A stretch of DNA of 64,000 bases, taken from contig NZ_JAUCBM010000008.1 in assembly GCF_030362795.1 (NCBI RefSeq), positions 1 to 64,000 on the forward strand, given 5' to 3'. The notes under the pieces were generated by a model. It worked only from the letters and a program-made list of their open reading frames with translations, was not told the origin of the DNA and searched no databases. The position numbers and the translations under genes are program-made. Of the stretch, positions 53,301 to 61,849 are shown in pieces. Every line of letters starts with the position of its first letter. Within the stretch, counting starts at the first letter, position 1. Source of the stretch: Pseudochrobactrum kiredjianiae (GTDB taxonomy: Bacteria > Pseudomonadota > Alphaproteobacteria > Rhizobiales > Rhizobiaceae).

Positions 53301-56300
53301 CAACGGACTGGTAACCAGTGATGATGATGCCGGTTTTAACAAGACGGGTGCGGGTACACTGACACTCGGAAATGCCGCCAATGATTATATTGGTGTGACT
53401 ACAGTTCTGGGCGGTACACTTGCAGTCAGTACATTAGCAAATGGCGGTATGGTCAGCAGTATTGGCAAGTCTGGCGCAGATGCTGCCAATCTGGTTTTGG
53501 CAGGCGGAAAGCTGCAATATACTGGTTCAACTGTGAGTACTGACCGTGGTTTCACTCTTGGCACAGGCGGGGGAAAAGTTGGCGTAACTGATGCCGTTGC
53601 GGCCCTAACATTTAGTGGTGCAATTGTTGGGACGACCGGCCTCACCAAAGAAGATGCCGGAACACTGATACTCTCTGCAAACAATGCTTATACAGGTGGC
53701 AATATTGTCAACGGAGGAACTTTGCGTGCAGGTTCAGCACAAGCCTTCGGAAGTACTGCAAACCGGATGACGGTGAACAGTCCGGGCAAGGTTGAACTTG
53801 CGGGTTTTAGCGTGACTGTCGGTGGATTAACGGGCACCGGAACGGTTGATTTAAGTACCGGAACATTGACCTCATCTGGCATCAGTGCGGCGTTCTCCGG
53901 AAAAATTACGGGTAGCGGAGGGCTGACACGGACGGGTTCATTCACGCAAACACTTACTGGTTGTGCGAGTGACTATACAGGCCGAACCACAATAAATGGC
54001 GGAACGCTTAGTGTTGATTGTCTGGCCAATGGTGGAGCTCCGAGCAGTATTGGTGCATCGAGCGACGCATCTGCCAATCTTACTTTAAGTAATGGTACAT
54101 TTAATTATACCGGCAACAGTGTAAAAACAGACCGTGGTTTTACGATCTCCGGCAGCCCAGGTATTATCAATGTTGCAAATTCTTCGACGGTGTTGGAGTT
54201 TACAGGACAAGTTGTAGGGGGAGGTTATTTAAGAAAATCCGGTCCCGGAACATTGGTACTAGGGGGAAGTAATACTTATACAAATTATACATATGTGAAT
54301 GAAGGCATCTTACGTCTTAATTCAACAAGCGCTTTGGGTACACCTGCGTCGGTGCTTTTGGATAATACCAGCGGTGTATTGTTAGATCTGAATGGATTCA
54401 ACACGAATATAACTTATTTGACAGGTGGCGGAACTGCCGGTGGTGATGTAGCACTTGGAAGCGGCGATCTGACACTTACTGCCGGTAACCCTGCAGCAGA
54501 TTTTGCCGGCAAGATCAGCGGCACAGGAAAATTCATCAAAAGCGGTACCGGCTTGCAAAAACTGTCAGGGTGCCAAAGTACATATACAGGTGTCACGAGT
54601 ATAAATGGTGGCATACTTGAAGTCAGTTGCCTTAAAAATGGCGGTGTTGCGAGTTCTATCGGTAATTCTGCAAACGCCGCAGGAAATCTTGTGATTAATG
54701 GCGGTACATTACAATATACCGGCAATGGCGACACTACTGATCGTCAGCTTACATTAGGAGCCAGCTCCGGCAATACAATTGATGCATCCGGATCAGGCAC
54801 AATCAGCTTTACAAGCTCCTCTCCCGTTACGTTTTCAGCGGCGAATTCGGCTCAGACCCTGACACTAAGCGGGCTAAATAAGGGTTACAATAAATTTGAA
54901 CTGCAGCTTGGTAATAATGGCACAGGCGTAACATCCCTTGCAAAAACTGGCACCGGAACCTGGATTTTAACGAATTCTGCCAGTACGTATACCGGTATTA
55001 CCTCAATTACCGGTGGTATTCTTGGTGTTGATAAACTCGCTGACGGTGGCGTTGCGAGTAGTCTAGGGGCATCGTCATCAGCTGCATCTAATCTGGTTAT
55101 CGGAAACGGTTCCACTCTTCGCTATACCGGTAGCGGGGATAGTACCAACCGCTTGTTTACCCTTGCTGCAGGAACAACATTTCTTGAATCATCCGGCAGC
55201 GGTGCGATTGTTTTTACAGATACCGGACCTGTGACCCTTCAGGGAAATAATCAGGCTCGTACAATAGCCTTGGGCGGCAGTAATCTCGGTAATAACACAC
55301 TGGCAGGTGCCATAGGAGATTCCGGCACAGGCAAAACTGTTCTCGCAAAAAATGATGACGGCACGTGGATTCTAGCGGGCAATAATACTTATAGTGGCAA
55401 TACAGTCATTAATGGCGGCATGCTGCAAATCGGCAATGGCGGTACGACCGGTTCTATTGTCAGTGATCTGTTTAACAACAGTATTCTGAGCTTTAATCGT
55501 CAGGATACTTATAGTTATGGCGGATTGATTTCCGGCGCGGGCGAAATACGTCAAACTGGTTCTGGTACAACAGTTCTTACGGGGACGAATATCTATACGG
55601 GCACAACGACAGTTGAGGCCGGAACTCTGTTAATCAATGGCAATCAGTCTGCCGCGGCGGGTATTACAACAGTTACAGCCAACGGGAAGCTTGGAGGCAG
55701 TGGTATTATTGGCGGTGACGTCAATGTTACGGGCGGTACATTGTCTGCTGGCGGTGATGATGTCGGAAAACTCACGATCAACGGCAATTTGAAACTGGAT
55801 TCCGCTTCCAGTATTCATATGAAATTTGGCCAATCCAACGCTGTTGGCGGTATGCTCAATGATCTGATTGAGGTCAATGGAGATGTTGTACTTGATGGCA
55901 CACTCAACGTATCCGTTGCAACCGGTGGTAGTTTTGAAGTGGGCATGTATCGTGTGCTGAATTTTAGTGGTCGACTGAATGGTAATGGGTTGCTCGTTGG
56001 CAATATGGCAGGCGGTAGCTCAAGCGGTGCTTTCGTTCAGACATCGGTTAGTGGTCAGGTCAATCTGATTTATACGAATGGTCTGGTTCTGAATTACTGG
56101 GATGGCAATGCGGGTCCGAAGTTCAACGGTATTGTGGATGGCGGTAGCGGAACTTGGCAAAATAGCAGTGGCAACAACAACTGGACCGAGATAAGTGGCG
56201 GTGTTAATTCGATCTATAGCGATGGATCTTATGCAATTTTCTCAAATGTAGCTGGTATTGTCAAAGTGGATAATATGTTGGGGGCGGTCACTGCATCGGG

Positions 56301-59300
56301 TATGCAGTTTGCAGCTGACGGTTATAGAGTTGAAGGGGATTCGCTGGCACTCGCTGGCGCGGAAGCGACAATCCGGGTTGGTGACGGAACAGGCGCAGGC
56401 TCGGGTTTCACTGCAACGATTACATCCGTTCTAACCGGTACAAGCAAGCTGACCAAAACGGATGCTGGTACTCTGATTCTGACAGGCACGAATAGCTACA
56501 GTGGAGGCACCGAGATTAGAGCTGGCACACTTCGGATCGCTCAGGATAGTAACCTTGGTGCAGCTGGTGGGCTTACTTTAAATGGCGGCACGCTCAACAC
56601 CACAGCTAATATTGTGAGCGATAGAGATATTACGCTGACGGGTGCGGGAACCTTCAATCAAGATGCTAATACGTCACTGACGCTTTCAGGTGGTTCTGCA
56701 ACGGGCACAGGTGCCTTGACCAAGGATGGTGACGGTGCATTGATATTGACTGGCGATGCCGCACATAGCGGCGGCACGACAATAACGGCCGGTGTATTCC
56801 AAATCGGAACAGGTGGGACGAGCGGTTCGATTGCTGGTGATATTGTCAATAATGCTTCGCTCGTTTTTAATCGTAGTGATGATATTACCTATGCCAATGT
56901 TGTTTCCGGTAGCGGTTCACTACGCCAAAGCGGGGCAGGCACAACGACACTGATCGGCGTTAACACCTATAGCGGTGCAACTGCCGTCGATGCAGGCAGA
57001 CTGGTTGTGCAGTCGGGCGGAAAAGTCACGGCAACGTCTCACTTCAATATTGCTGAGACCAGTGCCACTCAGGCGGGCATGGTCATTGACGGTTCCACTG
57101 CCGCCGTTACATCGACGGGCGCAGCCACTTCTCTTGTCGGAGGGGCAGGCGAGGGCACATTGACGGTGCAGAATGGTGGAAAACTAACCTCTGGTGGTAC
57201 GGGCAATGTGCAAGTCGGTAGTGCAGCAACAGGGAAAGGCACGGTCAATGTTAACGGTGCAGGATCCCAATGGGACATTGCTAACACGCTTGATGTTCTG
57301 CGTGGTTCGTTCACTCTTTTTAACGGCGGAGTAGCCACAAGTGGCTCTGCAACCTTTGCCGGAGGGGATGAAAATAATGCCGATCTTCTTATCACAGGTG
57401 CAGGTTCACGATTTGAGACTATTGGCGGATTTGCACTTGCAAATCATGCGACTGCGAGTGGAACGGTTACTCTTGCTGTCAGCGGAACGCTGAAAGTCGG
57501 TGGCGGAACATTCACTATGGGAGCGGGCAATGCCGTATTGAATATTGGTGGTGTGGAGGGTTCTGCAGACGTGAGCGCAGGTACGCTTGATGCTGCATCT
57601 TTGCAATTGGGAGCGGCAACCAATCGCCTGAACTTCAATCATAATGATACGCAATATAGTTTTTCAACAGCGGTGTCCGGCGCAGGCTCAGTTCATCACA
57701 ATGGTAGCGGCGGTACTATACTGACAGGCACCAGTAGCTATACAGGTGCCACGACAGTTACTGCGGGTAGCCTTTATATTAATGGTGATCAATCTGCGGC
57801 TAAAGGCCAAACAAGTGTAGAGTCAGGCGCCAAGCTTGGCGGGAAGGGGACTATTGGTGGTAATGTAACCATTGCCGATGGTGGAGCACTTAACCCTGGT
57901 GATGTTGGGCAGGCACCGGGAGAGTTGACAATCGGGGGTAATCTTGAGCTTGCCGCTAATGCGGTAATGAATTACCGTTTCGGTAAATCCGGTATGATTG
58001 GTGGTCCGCTGAATGATCTCGTGACGGTAAAAGGTGATCTGACTTTGGCTGGTTTGCTCAACGTACAAACCTCAGCTGGCGGCAGTTTTGATCCGGGAGT
58101 TTATCGGGTAATCAGCTATGATGGTGCGTTTGTAGATAACGAACTTACAGTGGGTACAATTCCGTCTCCCGATTTTTATTTGCAAACATCCGTCCCGGGG
58201 CAGGTCAATCTGATTAATACTTCGGGTTTTACATTGAACTATTGGGACGGAGCACTGGCTGCCCATAAAAATAATAGTCAGGCTGATGGCGGCGATGGTA
58301 TCTGGCAAAATGCAGCGGGTATTGACAACTGGACAATTGATACCGGCGCACTGAATGCCCCCTACAGTGATAATGCTTTTGCAATTTTCACAGGCACATT
58401 AGGCATTGTGACCACAGACAGCAGTCAGGGGGATATTAAGGCTAGCGGTATGCAATTCCTCACCACGGGCTATGTGATACAGGGTGATACAATCAATCTG
58501 ACCGGCGGCGCAAAGTCGGTCATCCGTACAGGTGATGGAACTGCAGCGGGTGCAGCAATAACGGTCACCATCAAATCTGAACTTACTGGTTCAACACAAC
58601 TGGTTAAATCTGACCTCGGTACACTAATTTTGGCGGCAGCCAACACCTATACCGGCGGGACGGCAATCAACGGCGGCACGCTACAAGTTTCTGCTGATAA
58701 TAACCTTGGGGTAACAGCAGGAGATGTAACATTCGACGGCGGTACACTTGCCACGACAACGACCATGATCACGAGCCGGAATCTGATATTTAACGGTATT
58801 GGTGGCGCTTTGCAGAGCGCTGGCAATACGACATTAACTATTGACGGTACGGTTACAGGGACGGGCGCTCTACACAAAGCCGGAGCCGGTACACTCTTGG
58901 TTCTGAGTGACACCGCGCATACTGGCGGCACGCTGATCGACAATGGCACATTGCAACTGGGTAATAGAGGCACTACCGGCCGCGTGTCTGGCGCGATCAT
59001 CAATGATGGCTTACTTATCGCCAACCGCTCTGATGGACTACGCTTAGATAATGTAATCTCTGGTAGCGGTGCATTTGAACAAGCCGGTACAGGCAGTACC
59101 ATTCTTGCCGGCATCAACAGCTATAAAGGTTCAACCGCAGTCAAATCGGGCGTGCTGTTTATCAATGGAGATCAATCCGCAGCAACAGGTGATACCAATG
59201 TTTTGAGTGGTGCAACCTTGAGCGGTGCCGGAACAATCGGCGGCAATGTAATCGTTGCTAATGGTGCTGTTCTTGAACCGGGCAGTGCTGCCGGAGCTGC

Positions 59301-61818
59301 CAGTACCCTGCATATTAATGGCGATTTGAGACTCGCTAATAACTCTGTTCTGAACATGCAATTTGGTGAAGCCAATGTTGCAGGCGGTGCCTATAATGAT
59401 CTTATCAATGTGGGTGGAGATCTGACACTTGGAGGCACACTCAATGTTTCGGTTTCTACCAATGGTGTTTTCGGCTTCGGTCTCTACCGCATCATCAACT
59501 TTAGCGGGCATTTGACAGATAACGGTCTGGCGCTTGGTCAGGCTCCGCTTAATTACAGACTAAGTATTCAAACTTCCGTTGCAGGGCAGATTAATCTGGT
59601 AAGTGATGATCCTGCAAACATGAATTACTGGGATGGTGATGGTGGCGAAAAGGGTGACCATACTATAACCGGCGGTGATGGTATCTGGCAGAACAATCTC
59701 GGCAATGATAATTGGACAACTTTCTCCGGCGATAAAAATGGTGCTTATACTAACGGTTCCTATGCGATTTTTACAGGAAAAGCAGGGACAGTCACGGTTG
59801 ACGATAGTCTTGGTCAGATAGAAACATCAGGCATGCAATTTGCGATCAGCGGCTATCAGCTGAAGGGCGATAGTTTAAAACTCACCGGATCGCAGGCGAT
59901 TATTAGTGTCGGTGATGGTTCATATGGTGGCGCTGTAATACATGCCACAATAGCGAATGCGCTTAGCGGAGCGAGCCAGCTCGTCAAATCTGATCTGGGC
60001 ACACTCATTCTCTCAGGTAACAATACTTATACTGGCGGCACTGCAATCAACGGAGGCACAGTCCAGATCGACACAGATCAATCACTGGGCGATGTGGCAG
60101 GAAGTATATCGTTTAATAACGGTACATTGTATACGACACAGGATTTACAGAGCAGCCGGTCGATTGCAATCGAAAACAGTGGAATATTGAGAACTGCTGC
60201 CAATACCAACCTGACTTTGGATGGCATAATTTCAGGCACAGGTAATCTCACAAAGACTGGTACTGGCACATTGATTATGACTGCCGATAACAGCGCCTAT
60301 AACGCGCATACGCAGATTGAAGCGGGGGCGCTACATATGAAAGGCGTGCTTGGCGGCACTGTATCTGTTAGCACACAAAGCTGGCTGCAAGGCACAGGAA
60401 AAGTCGGCTCCACCATGAACAGCGGTACGATTGCACCTGGTTCGGATGATATAGGAACCCTGACGATACAGGGTGATTATGTGAGTAATAATGGCACCCT
60501 TCAAATCAGTGCTGTATTGGGTGACGACACCTCAACAACCAGTCTCCTGACAATCACTGGTGCAACCAGTGGTGCCACGCAGCTTAACGTGATTAATCGC
60601 GGCGGAATGGGCGCTCAAACCGTACAAGGCATCAAAATCATTGATGTTAAAGGCATATCCAATGGTACTTTTGCGCTTAATGGCGACTATGTCTTTAATG
60701 GCGAACAGGCAATTGTTGCCGGTGCTTACGGTTACCGGCTTTATAAAAACGGGCTTAATACGCCTGATGACGGAGATTGGTATTTACGGTCTGCCTTGCT
60801 TGAAACCCAGCCGGAGCAAGCGCTTTATCAACCAGGTGTACCGCTCTATGAAAGTTACGCCGGCCTGCTACAGGAGTTCAATAAGCTAAGCACCTTGCAG
60901 CAACGTGTCGGCAACAGACAGTGGGCCGAGCGTACAGATAAAAGCCGGTCGGATACGAAAGATAACCGCTCAATTGATAGCAACGGCGTTTGGGCGCGCA
61001 TTGAAGCAGCACATAGTAACCGCGATCCGGCAATCTCCACATCAGGCGCAACATATGATGCAAATGTCTGGAAACTCCAGACCGGCATCGACGGCTTGCT
61101 GGTGGAAAATGAAACCGGATCGTTAACAGGCAGTGTGTTTGCGCAATATGGGACGATCAAGTCGAATGTGCATTCGCTTTATGGATCGGGCACAATCAAT
61201 ACATCCGGCTATGGCATAGGCACAGCACTGACATGGTATAGTGATAATGGTTTTTATGCGGATGCCCAAGTACAACTGACAGGTTATGATAGCGATATTC
61301 ATTCCTCTAAGGCAGGGCGCGATCTTGTCAGCGGTAATAATGCTTATGGCACAAGCCTGAGCATAGAAGCGGGGAAACGTATCGCAATCAGCGAAAACTG
61401 GTCACTCACACCACAGGCACAGCTAGCCTTTTCAGCGGTCAGGTTTGGTTCTTTTAAAGATATTTACGGTGCGGATGTTTCACTGGATAAAAGCCGGAGC
61501 CTGACAGGTCGTTTGGGCCTTGCTGCAAACCATAATATTCAATGGCAGGACAGTGAGGGGCGAAACAATCGCACCCATTTTTATGCTCTTGCCAATGTTT
61601 ATTATGAATTTGCCGGAGATTCAGAAATTACAGTTTCAGAGACAGGATTTGTTAGCAGAAATGAGCGCCTGAATACGAGCATTAGCGCAGGTGGTTCATT
61701 CAACTGGGCCGACGATAAATATTCAATCTATGGTGAAGCCCGTTTTGCAACGGGCATCAACTCGATTGGCAAAAACAATGAAGTCGGAGGAACAGTCGGT
61801 CTCCGCACCAGATGGTGA
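50395..61818 (+). CDS. giant type Va autotransporter, about 3807 residues (BmaC-like)
   Basis: This is a very large predicted surface adhesin. After a signal-like region (hydrophobic GAVLCLFVGSATPVFSA, cut before DLYWD near residue 60) comes a passenger built from about 21 autotransporter-strand repeats of the type KTGAGTLTL...NTYTGGT. Five copies of an extension with NGG..SSIG...NL follow some of them, and three super-modules start at 55627, 57772 and 59155. A linker (LYQPGVPLYESYAG) and a C-terminal barrel ending in RTRW close it. The barrel is close to that of the autotransporter at 40977. The start is uncertain: the only in-frame candidate with some ribosome site is a TTG at 50395, and the N-terminus may hide a frameshift. 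Brucella BmaC, a fibronectin-binding adhesin, is the nearest precedent in size and type. Confidence 0.88.
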   Translation: MIICAYIIVFIFCFVFCVFNVAKLLRQKDGAAYAPAFTASYKGAVLCLFVGSATPVFSADLYWDANGTSVGSGGTGTWNLTALTWSPNSDGVSGPYRAWNNTALDNTIFAGTAGTVTLGAAISVHNLTFTTNNYTLSGNTLTLAGSQPVITTNTGITSTISSVVAGTAGFTKDGAGTLVLTGTNSFTGNLLLVAGLLSVNTDAALGAAGNQVITSGGTTLIATGALNASRIINLSGGGVTALSGAGVGSAHYTGTGGITTGANVRLNNDTNDFTGSAVFAFNGSAYFTSVGDIGQASSLGAANTVATATIRFTGLNQYSDALYYEGTGSSSNRNWEFSTSGGSPATQLVNNGSGLLSLSGTMAANGSGMVFGAANADMELSGVISSVRGINFQLGAGRSITLGNSNTYSGGTIFSAGTAATLGTRTVNIGSLTNTGIASAFGTGTSSGITLTNGITINYTGAASNSNRNWTINGTTRESNIFNNGTGALNLSGSVSLAHTLTLGGSFAGENTLSGIISGTGALGSSGAGIWTLTGANTRTGAVVVDGGTLRAGSATSFGTVTGITVNSGLLDLNNFDILTPSLTGAGGEIALGTGIMTVNGTTTTSYAGKLTGTGGLIKAGTGTLALSGANTYTGDTTVQGGQLNLVFATSGTPVSDIISASSTLNMDVGTLKITGVNGAANIQNFNGLNIIQGSNRISAVSGNGGSVTVNFGAIHQTGGTIDFGLPVNGSFLTTSTTLGGWATVNGTDYAKVVSGVITAFTNNDYVKKDDAGTWQGGDIVSDQDGFFGTVNNTVQIGGLRYTVPKNSTVSVATGQILGVDGTIIVAPSVLSFNQVITGGSITGVAGGGALSILQNSTGNFTIASQIINNNGVTGFTKSGTGLLTLTSANTYTGATTVNGGVLAISSVANGGAASNIGASTADASNLIIGNGTLRYTGTTTVSDRGFTLVNAGVSRIIEVTSSIANLTFNGLVTSDDDAGFNKTGAGTLTLGNAANDYIGVTTVLGGTLAVSTLANGGMVSSIGKSGADAANLVLAGGKLQYTGSTVSTDRGFTLGTGGGKVGVTDAVAALTFSGAIVGTTGLTKEDAGTLILSANNAYTGGNIVNGGTLRAGSAQAFGSTANRMTVNSPGKVELAGFSVTVGGLTGTGTVDLSTGTLTSSGISAAFSGKITGSGGLTRTGSFTQTLTGCASDYTGRTTINGGTLSVDCLANGGAPSSIGASSDASANLTLSNGTFNYTGNSVKTDRGFTISGSPGIINVANSSTVLEFTGQVVGGGYLRKSGPGTLVLGGSNTYTNYTYVNEGILRLNSTSALGTPASVLLDNTSGVLLDLNGFNTNITYLTGGGTAGGDVALGSGDLTLTAGNPAADFAGKISGTGKFIKSGTGLQKLSGCQSTYTGVTSINGGILEVSCLKNGGVASSIGNSANAAGNLVINGGTLQYTGNGDTTDRQLTLGASSGNTIDASGSGTISFTSSSPVTFSAANSAQTLTLSGLNKGYNKFELQLGNNGTGVTSLAKTGTGTWILTNSASTYTGITSITGGILGVDKLADGGVASSLGASSSAASNLVIGNGSTLRYTGSGDSTNRLFTLAAGTTFLESSGSGAIVFTDTGPVTLQGNNQARTIALGGSNLGNNTLAGAIGDSGTGKTVLAKNDDGTWILAGNNTYSGNTVINGGMLQIGNGGTTGSIVSDLFNNSILSFNRQDTYSYGGLISGAGEIRQTGSGTTVLTGTNIYTGTTTVEAGTLLINGNQSAAAGITTVTANGKLGGSGIIGGDVNVTGGTLSAGGDDVGKLTINGNLKLDSASSIHMKFGQSNAVGGMLNDLIEVNGDVVLDGTLNVSVATGGSFEVGMYRVLNFSGRLNGNGLLVGNMAGGSSSGAFVQTSVSGQVNLIYTNGLVLNYWDGNAGPKFNGIVDGGSGTWQNSSGNNNWTEISGGVNSIYSDGSYAIFSNVAGIVKVDNMLGAVTASGMQFAADGYRVEGDSLALAGAEATIRVGDGTGAGSGFTATITSVLTGTSKLTKTDAGTLILTGTNSYSGGTEIRAGTLRIAQDSNLGAAGGLTLNGGTLNTTANIVSDRDITLTGAGTFNQDANTSLTLSGGSATGTGALTKDGDGALILTGDAAHSGGTTITAGVFQIGTGGTSGSIAGDIVNNASLVFNRSDDITYANVVSGSGSLRQSGAGTTTLIGVNTYSGATAVDAGRLVVQSGGKVTATSHFNIAETSATQAGMVIDGSTAAVTSTGAATSLVGGAGEGTLTVQNGGKLTSGGTGNVQVGSAATGKGTVNVNGAGSQWDIANTLDVLRGSFTLFNGGVATSGSATFAGGDENNADLLITGAGSRFETIGGFALANHATASGTVTLAVSGTLKVGGGTFTMGAGNAVLNIGGVEGSADVSAGTLDAASLQLGAATNRLNFNHNDTQYSFSTAVSGAGSVHHNGSGGTILTGTSSYTGATTVTAGSLYINGDQSAAKGQTSVESGAKLGGKGTIGGNVTIADGGALNPGDVGQAPGELTIGGNLELAANAVMNYRFGKSGMIGGPLNDLVTVKGDLTLAGLLNVQTSAGGSFDPGVYRVISYDGAFVDNELTVGTIPSPDFYLQTSVPGQVNLINTSGFTLNYWDGALAAHKNNSQADGGDGIWQNAAGIDNWTIDTGALNAPYSDNAFAIFTGTLGIVTTDSSQGDIKASGMQFLTTGYVIQGDTINLTGGAKSVIRTGDGTAAGAAITVTIKSELTGSTQLVKSDLGTLILAAANTYTGGTAINGGTLQVSADNNLGVTAGDVTFDGGTLATTTTMITSRNLIFNGIGGALQSAGNTTLTIDGTVTGTGALHKAGAGTLLVLSDTAHTGGTLIDNGTLQLGNRGTTGRVSGAIINDGLLIANRSDGLRLDNVISGSGAFEQAGTGSTILAGINSYKGSTAVKSGVLFINGDQSAATGDTNVLSGATLSGAGTIGGNVIVANGAVLEPGSAAGAASTLHINGDLRLANNSVLNMQFGEANVAGGAYNDLINVGGDLTLGGTLNVSVSTNGVFGFGLYRIINFSGHLTDNGLALGQAPLNYRLSIQTSVAGQINLVSDDPANMNYWDGDGGEKGDHTITGGDGIWQNNLGNDNWTTFSGDKNGAYTNGSYAIFTGKAGTVTVDDSLGQIETSGMQFAISGYQLKGDSLKLTGSQAIISVGDGSYGGAVIHATIANALSGASQLVKSDLGTLILSGNNTYTGGTAINGGTVQIDTDQSLGDVAGSISFNNGTLYTTQDLQSSRSIAIENSGILRTAANTNLTLDGIISGTGNLTKTGTGTLIMTADNSAYNAHTQIEAGALHMKGVLGGTVSVSTQSWLQGTGKVGSTMNSGTIAPGSDDIGTLTIQGDYVSNNGTLQISAVLGDDTSTTSLLTITGATSGATQLNVINRGGMGAQTVQGIKIIDVKGISNGTFALNGDYVFNGEQAIVAGAYGYRLYKNGLNTPDDGDWYLRSALLETQPEQALYQPGVPLYESYAGLLQEFNKLSTLQQRVGNRQWAERTDKSRSDTKDNRSIDSNGVWARIEAAHSNRDPAISTSGATYDANVWKLQTGIDGLLVENETGSLTGSVFAQYGTIKSNVHSLYGSGTINTSGYGIGTALTWYSDNGFYADAQVQLTGYDSDIHSSKAGRDLVSGNNAYGTSLSIEAGKRIAISENWSLTPQAQLAFSAVRFGSFKDIYGADVSLDKSRSLTGRLGLAANHNIQWQDSEGRNNRTHFYALANVYYEFAGDSEITVSETGFVSRNERLNTSISAGGSFNWADDKYSIYGEARFATGINSIGKNNEVGGTVGLRTRW
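55627..57771 (+). repeat. autotransporter super-module 1
   Basis: It begins at LLINGNQSAA, continues through LNVSVATGGSFEVGMYRV, LNYWDGNAGP and ASGMQFAADGY, and includes the strand repeats up to the next module start. It is about 2145 bases long because it contains the extra block at 56998-57700. Confidence 0.75.
56998..57700 (+). repeat. block resembling the smaller autotransporter's passenger
   Basis: Units such as VGGAGEGTLTVQNGGKL and VGSAATGKGTVNVNGAG, followed by LQLGAATNRLNFNHNDTQYSF, match the style and order of the 40977-44228 passenger (VGESGEGALTIADGG, then LEFGEGSGLVRFNHTSSDYIF). The block is absent from modules 2 and 3. Confidence 0.6.
57772..59154 (+). repeat. autotransporter super-module 2
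   Basis: It begins at LYINGDQSAA and includes LNYWDGALAA, SGMQFLTTGY and VKSDLGTLILAA. It is about 1383 bases long and follows the order of module 1 without the extra block. Confidence 0.75.
59155..60340 (+). repeat. autotransporter super-module 3
   Basis: It begins at LFINGDQSAA and includes MNYWDGDGGE, SGMQFAISGY and VKSDLGTLILSG, then leads into the final passenger strands before the linker. The 3' boundary is approximate. Confidence 0.7.
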
Positions 61819-61849
61819 TGCTTATGGTTTAGGCGAAAATCTTTCGATT

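Noticed and set aside
51768-59511. Numerous minus-strand open frames of 60-156 codons inside the giant autotransporter gene
   Set aside because: They are shadows of the repetitive plus-strand gene, with Pro/Val-rich or low-complexity translations and no ribosome sites or family motifs.
50900-60300. Many short repeated sequences that could suggest a CRISPR array or satellite
   Set aside because: They keep one open reading frame, vary in spacing and encode known autotransporter-strand repeats; there are no uniform repeat-spacer units.
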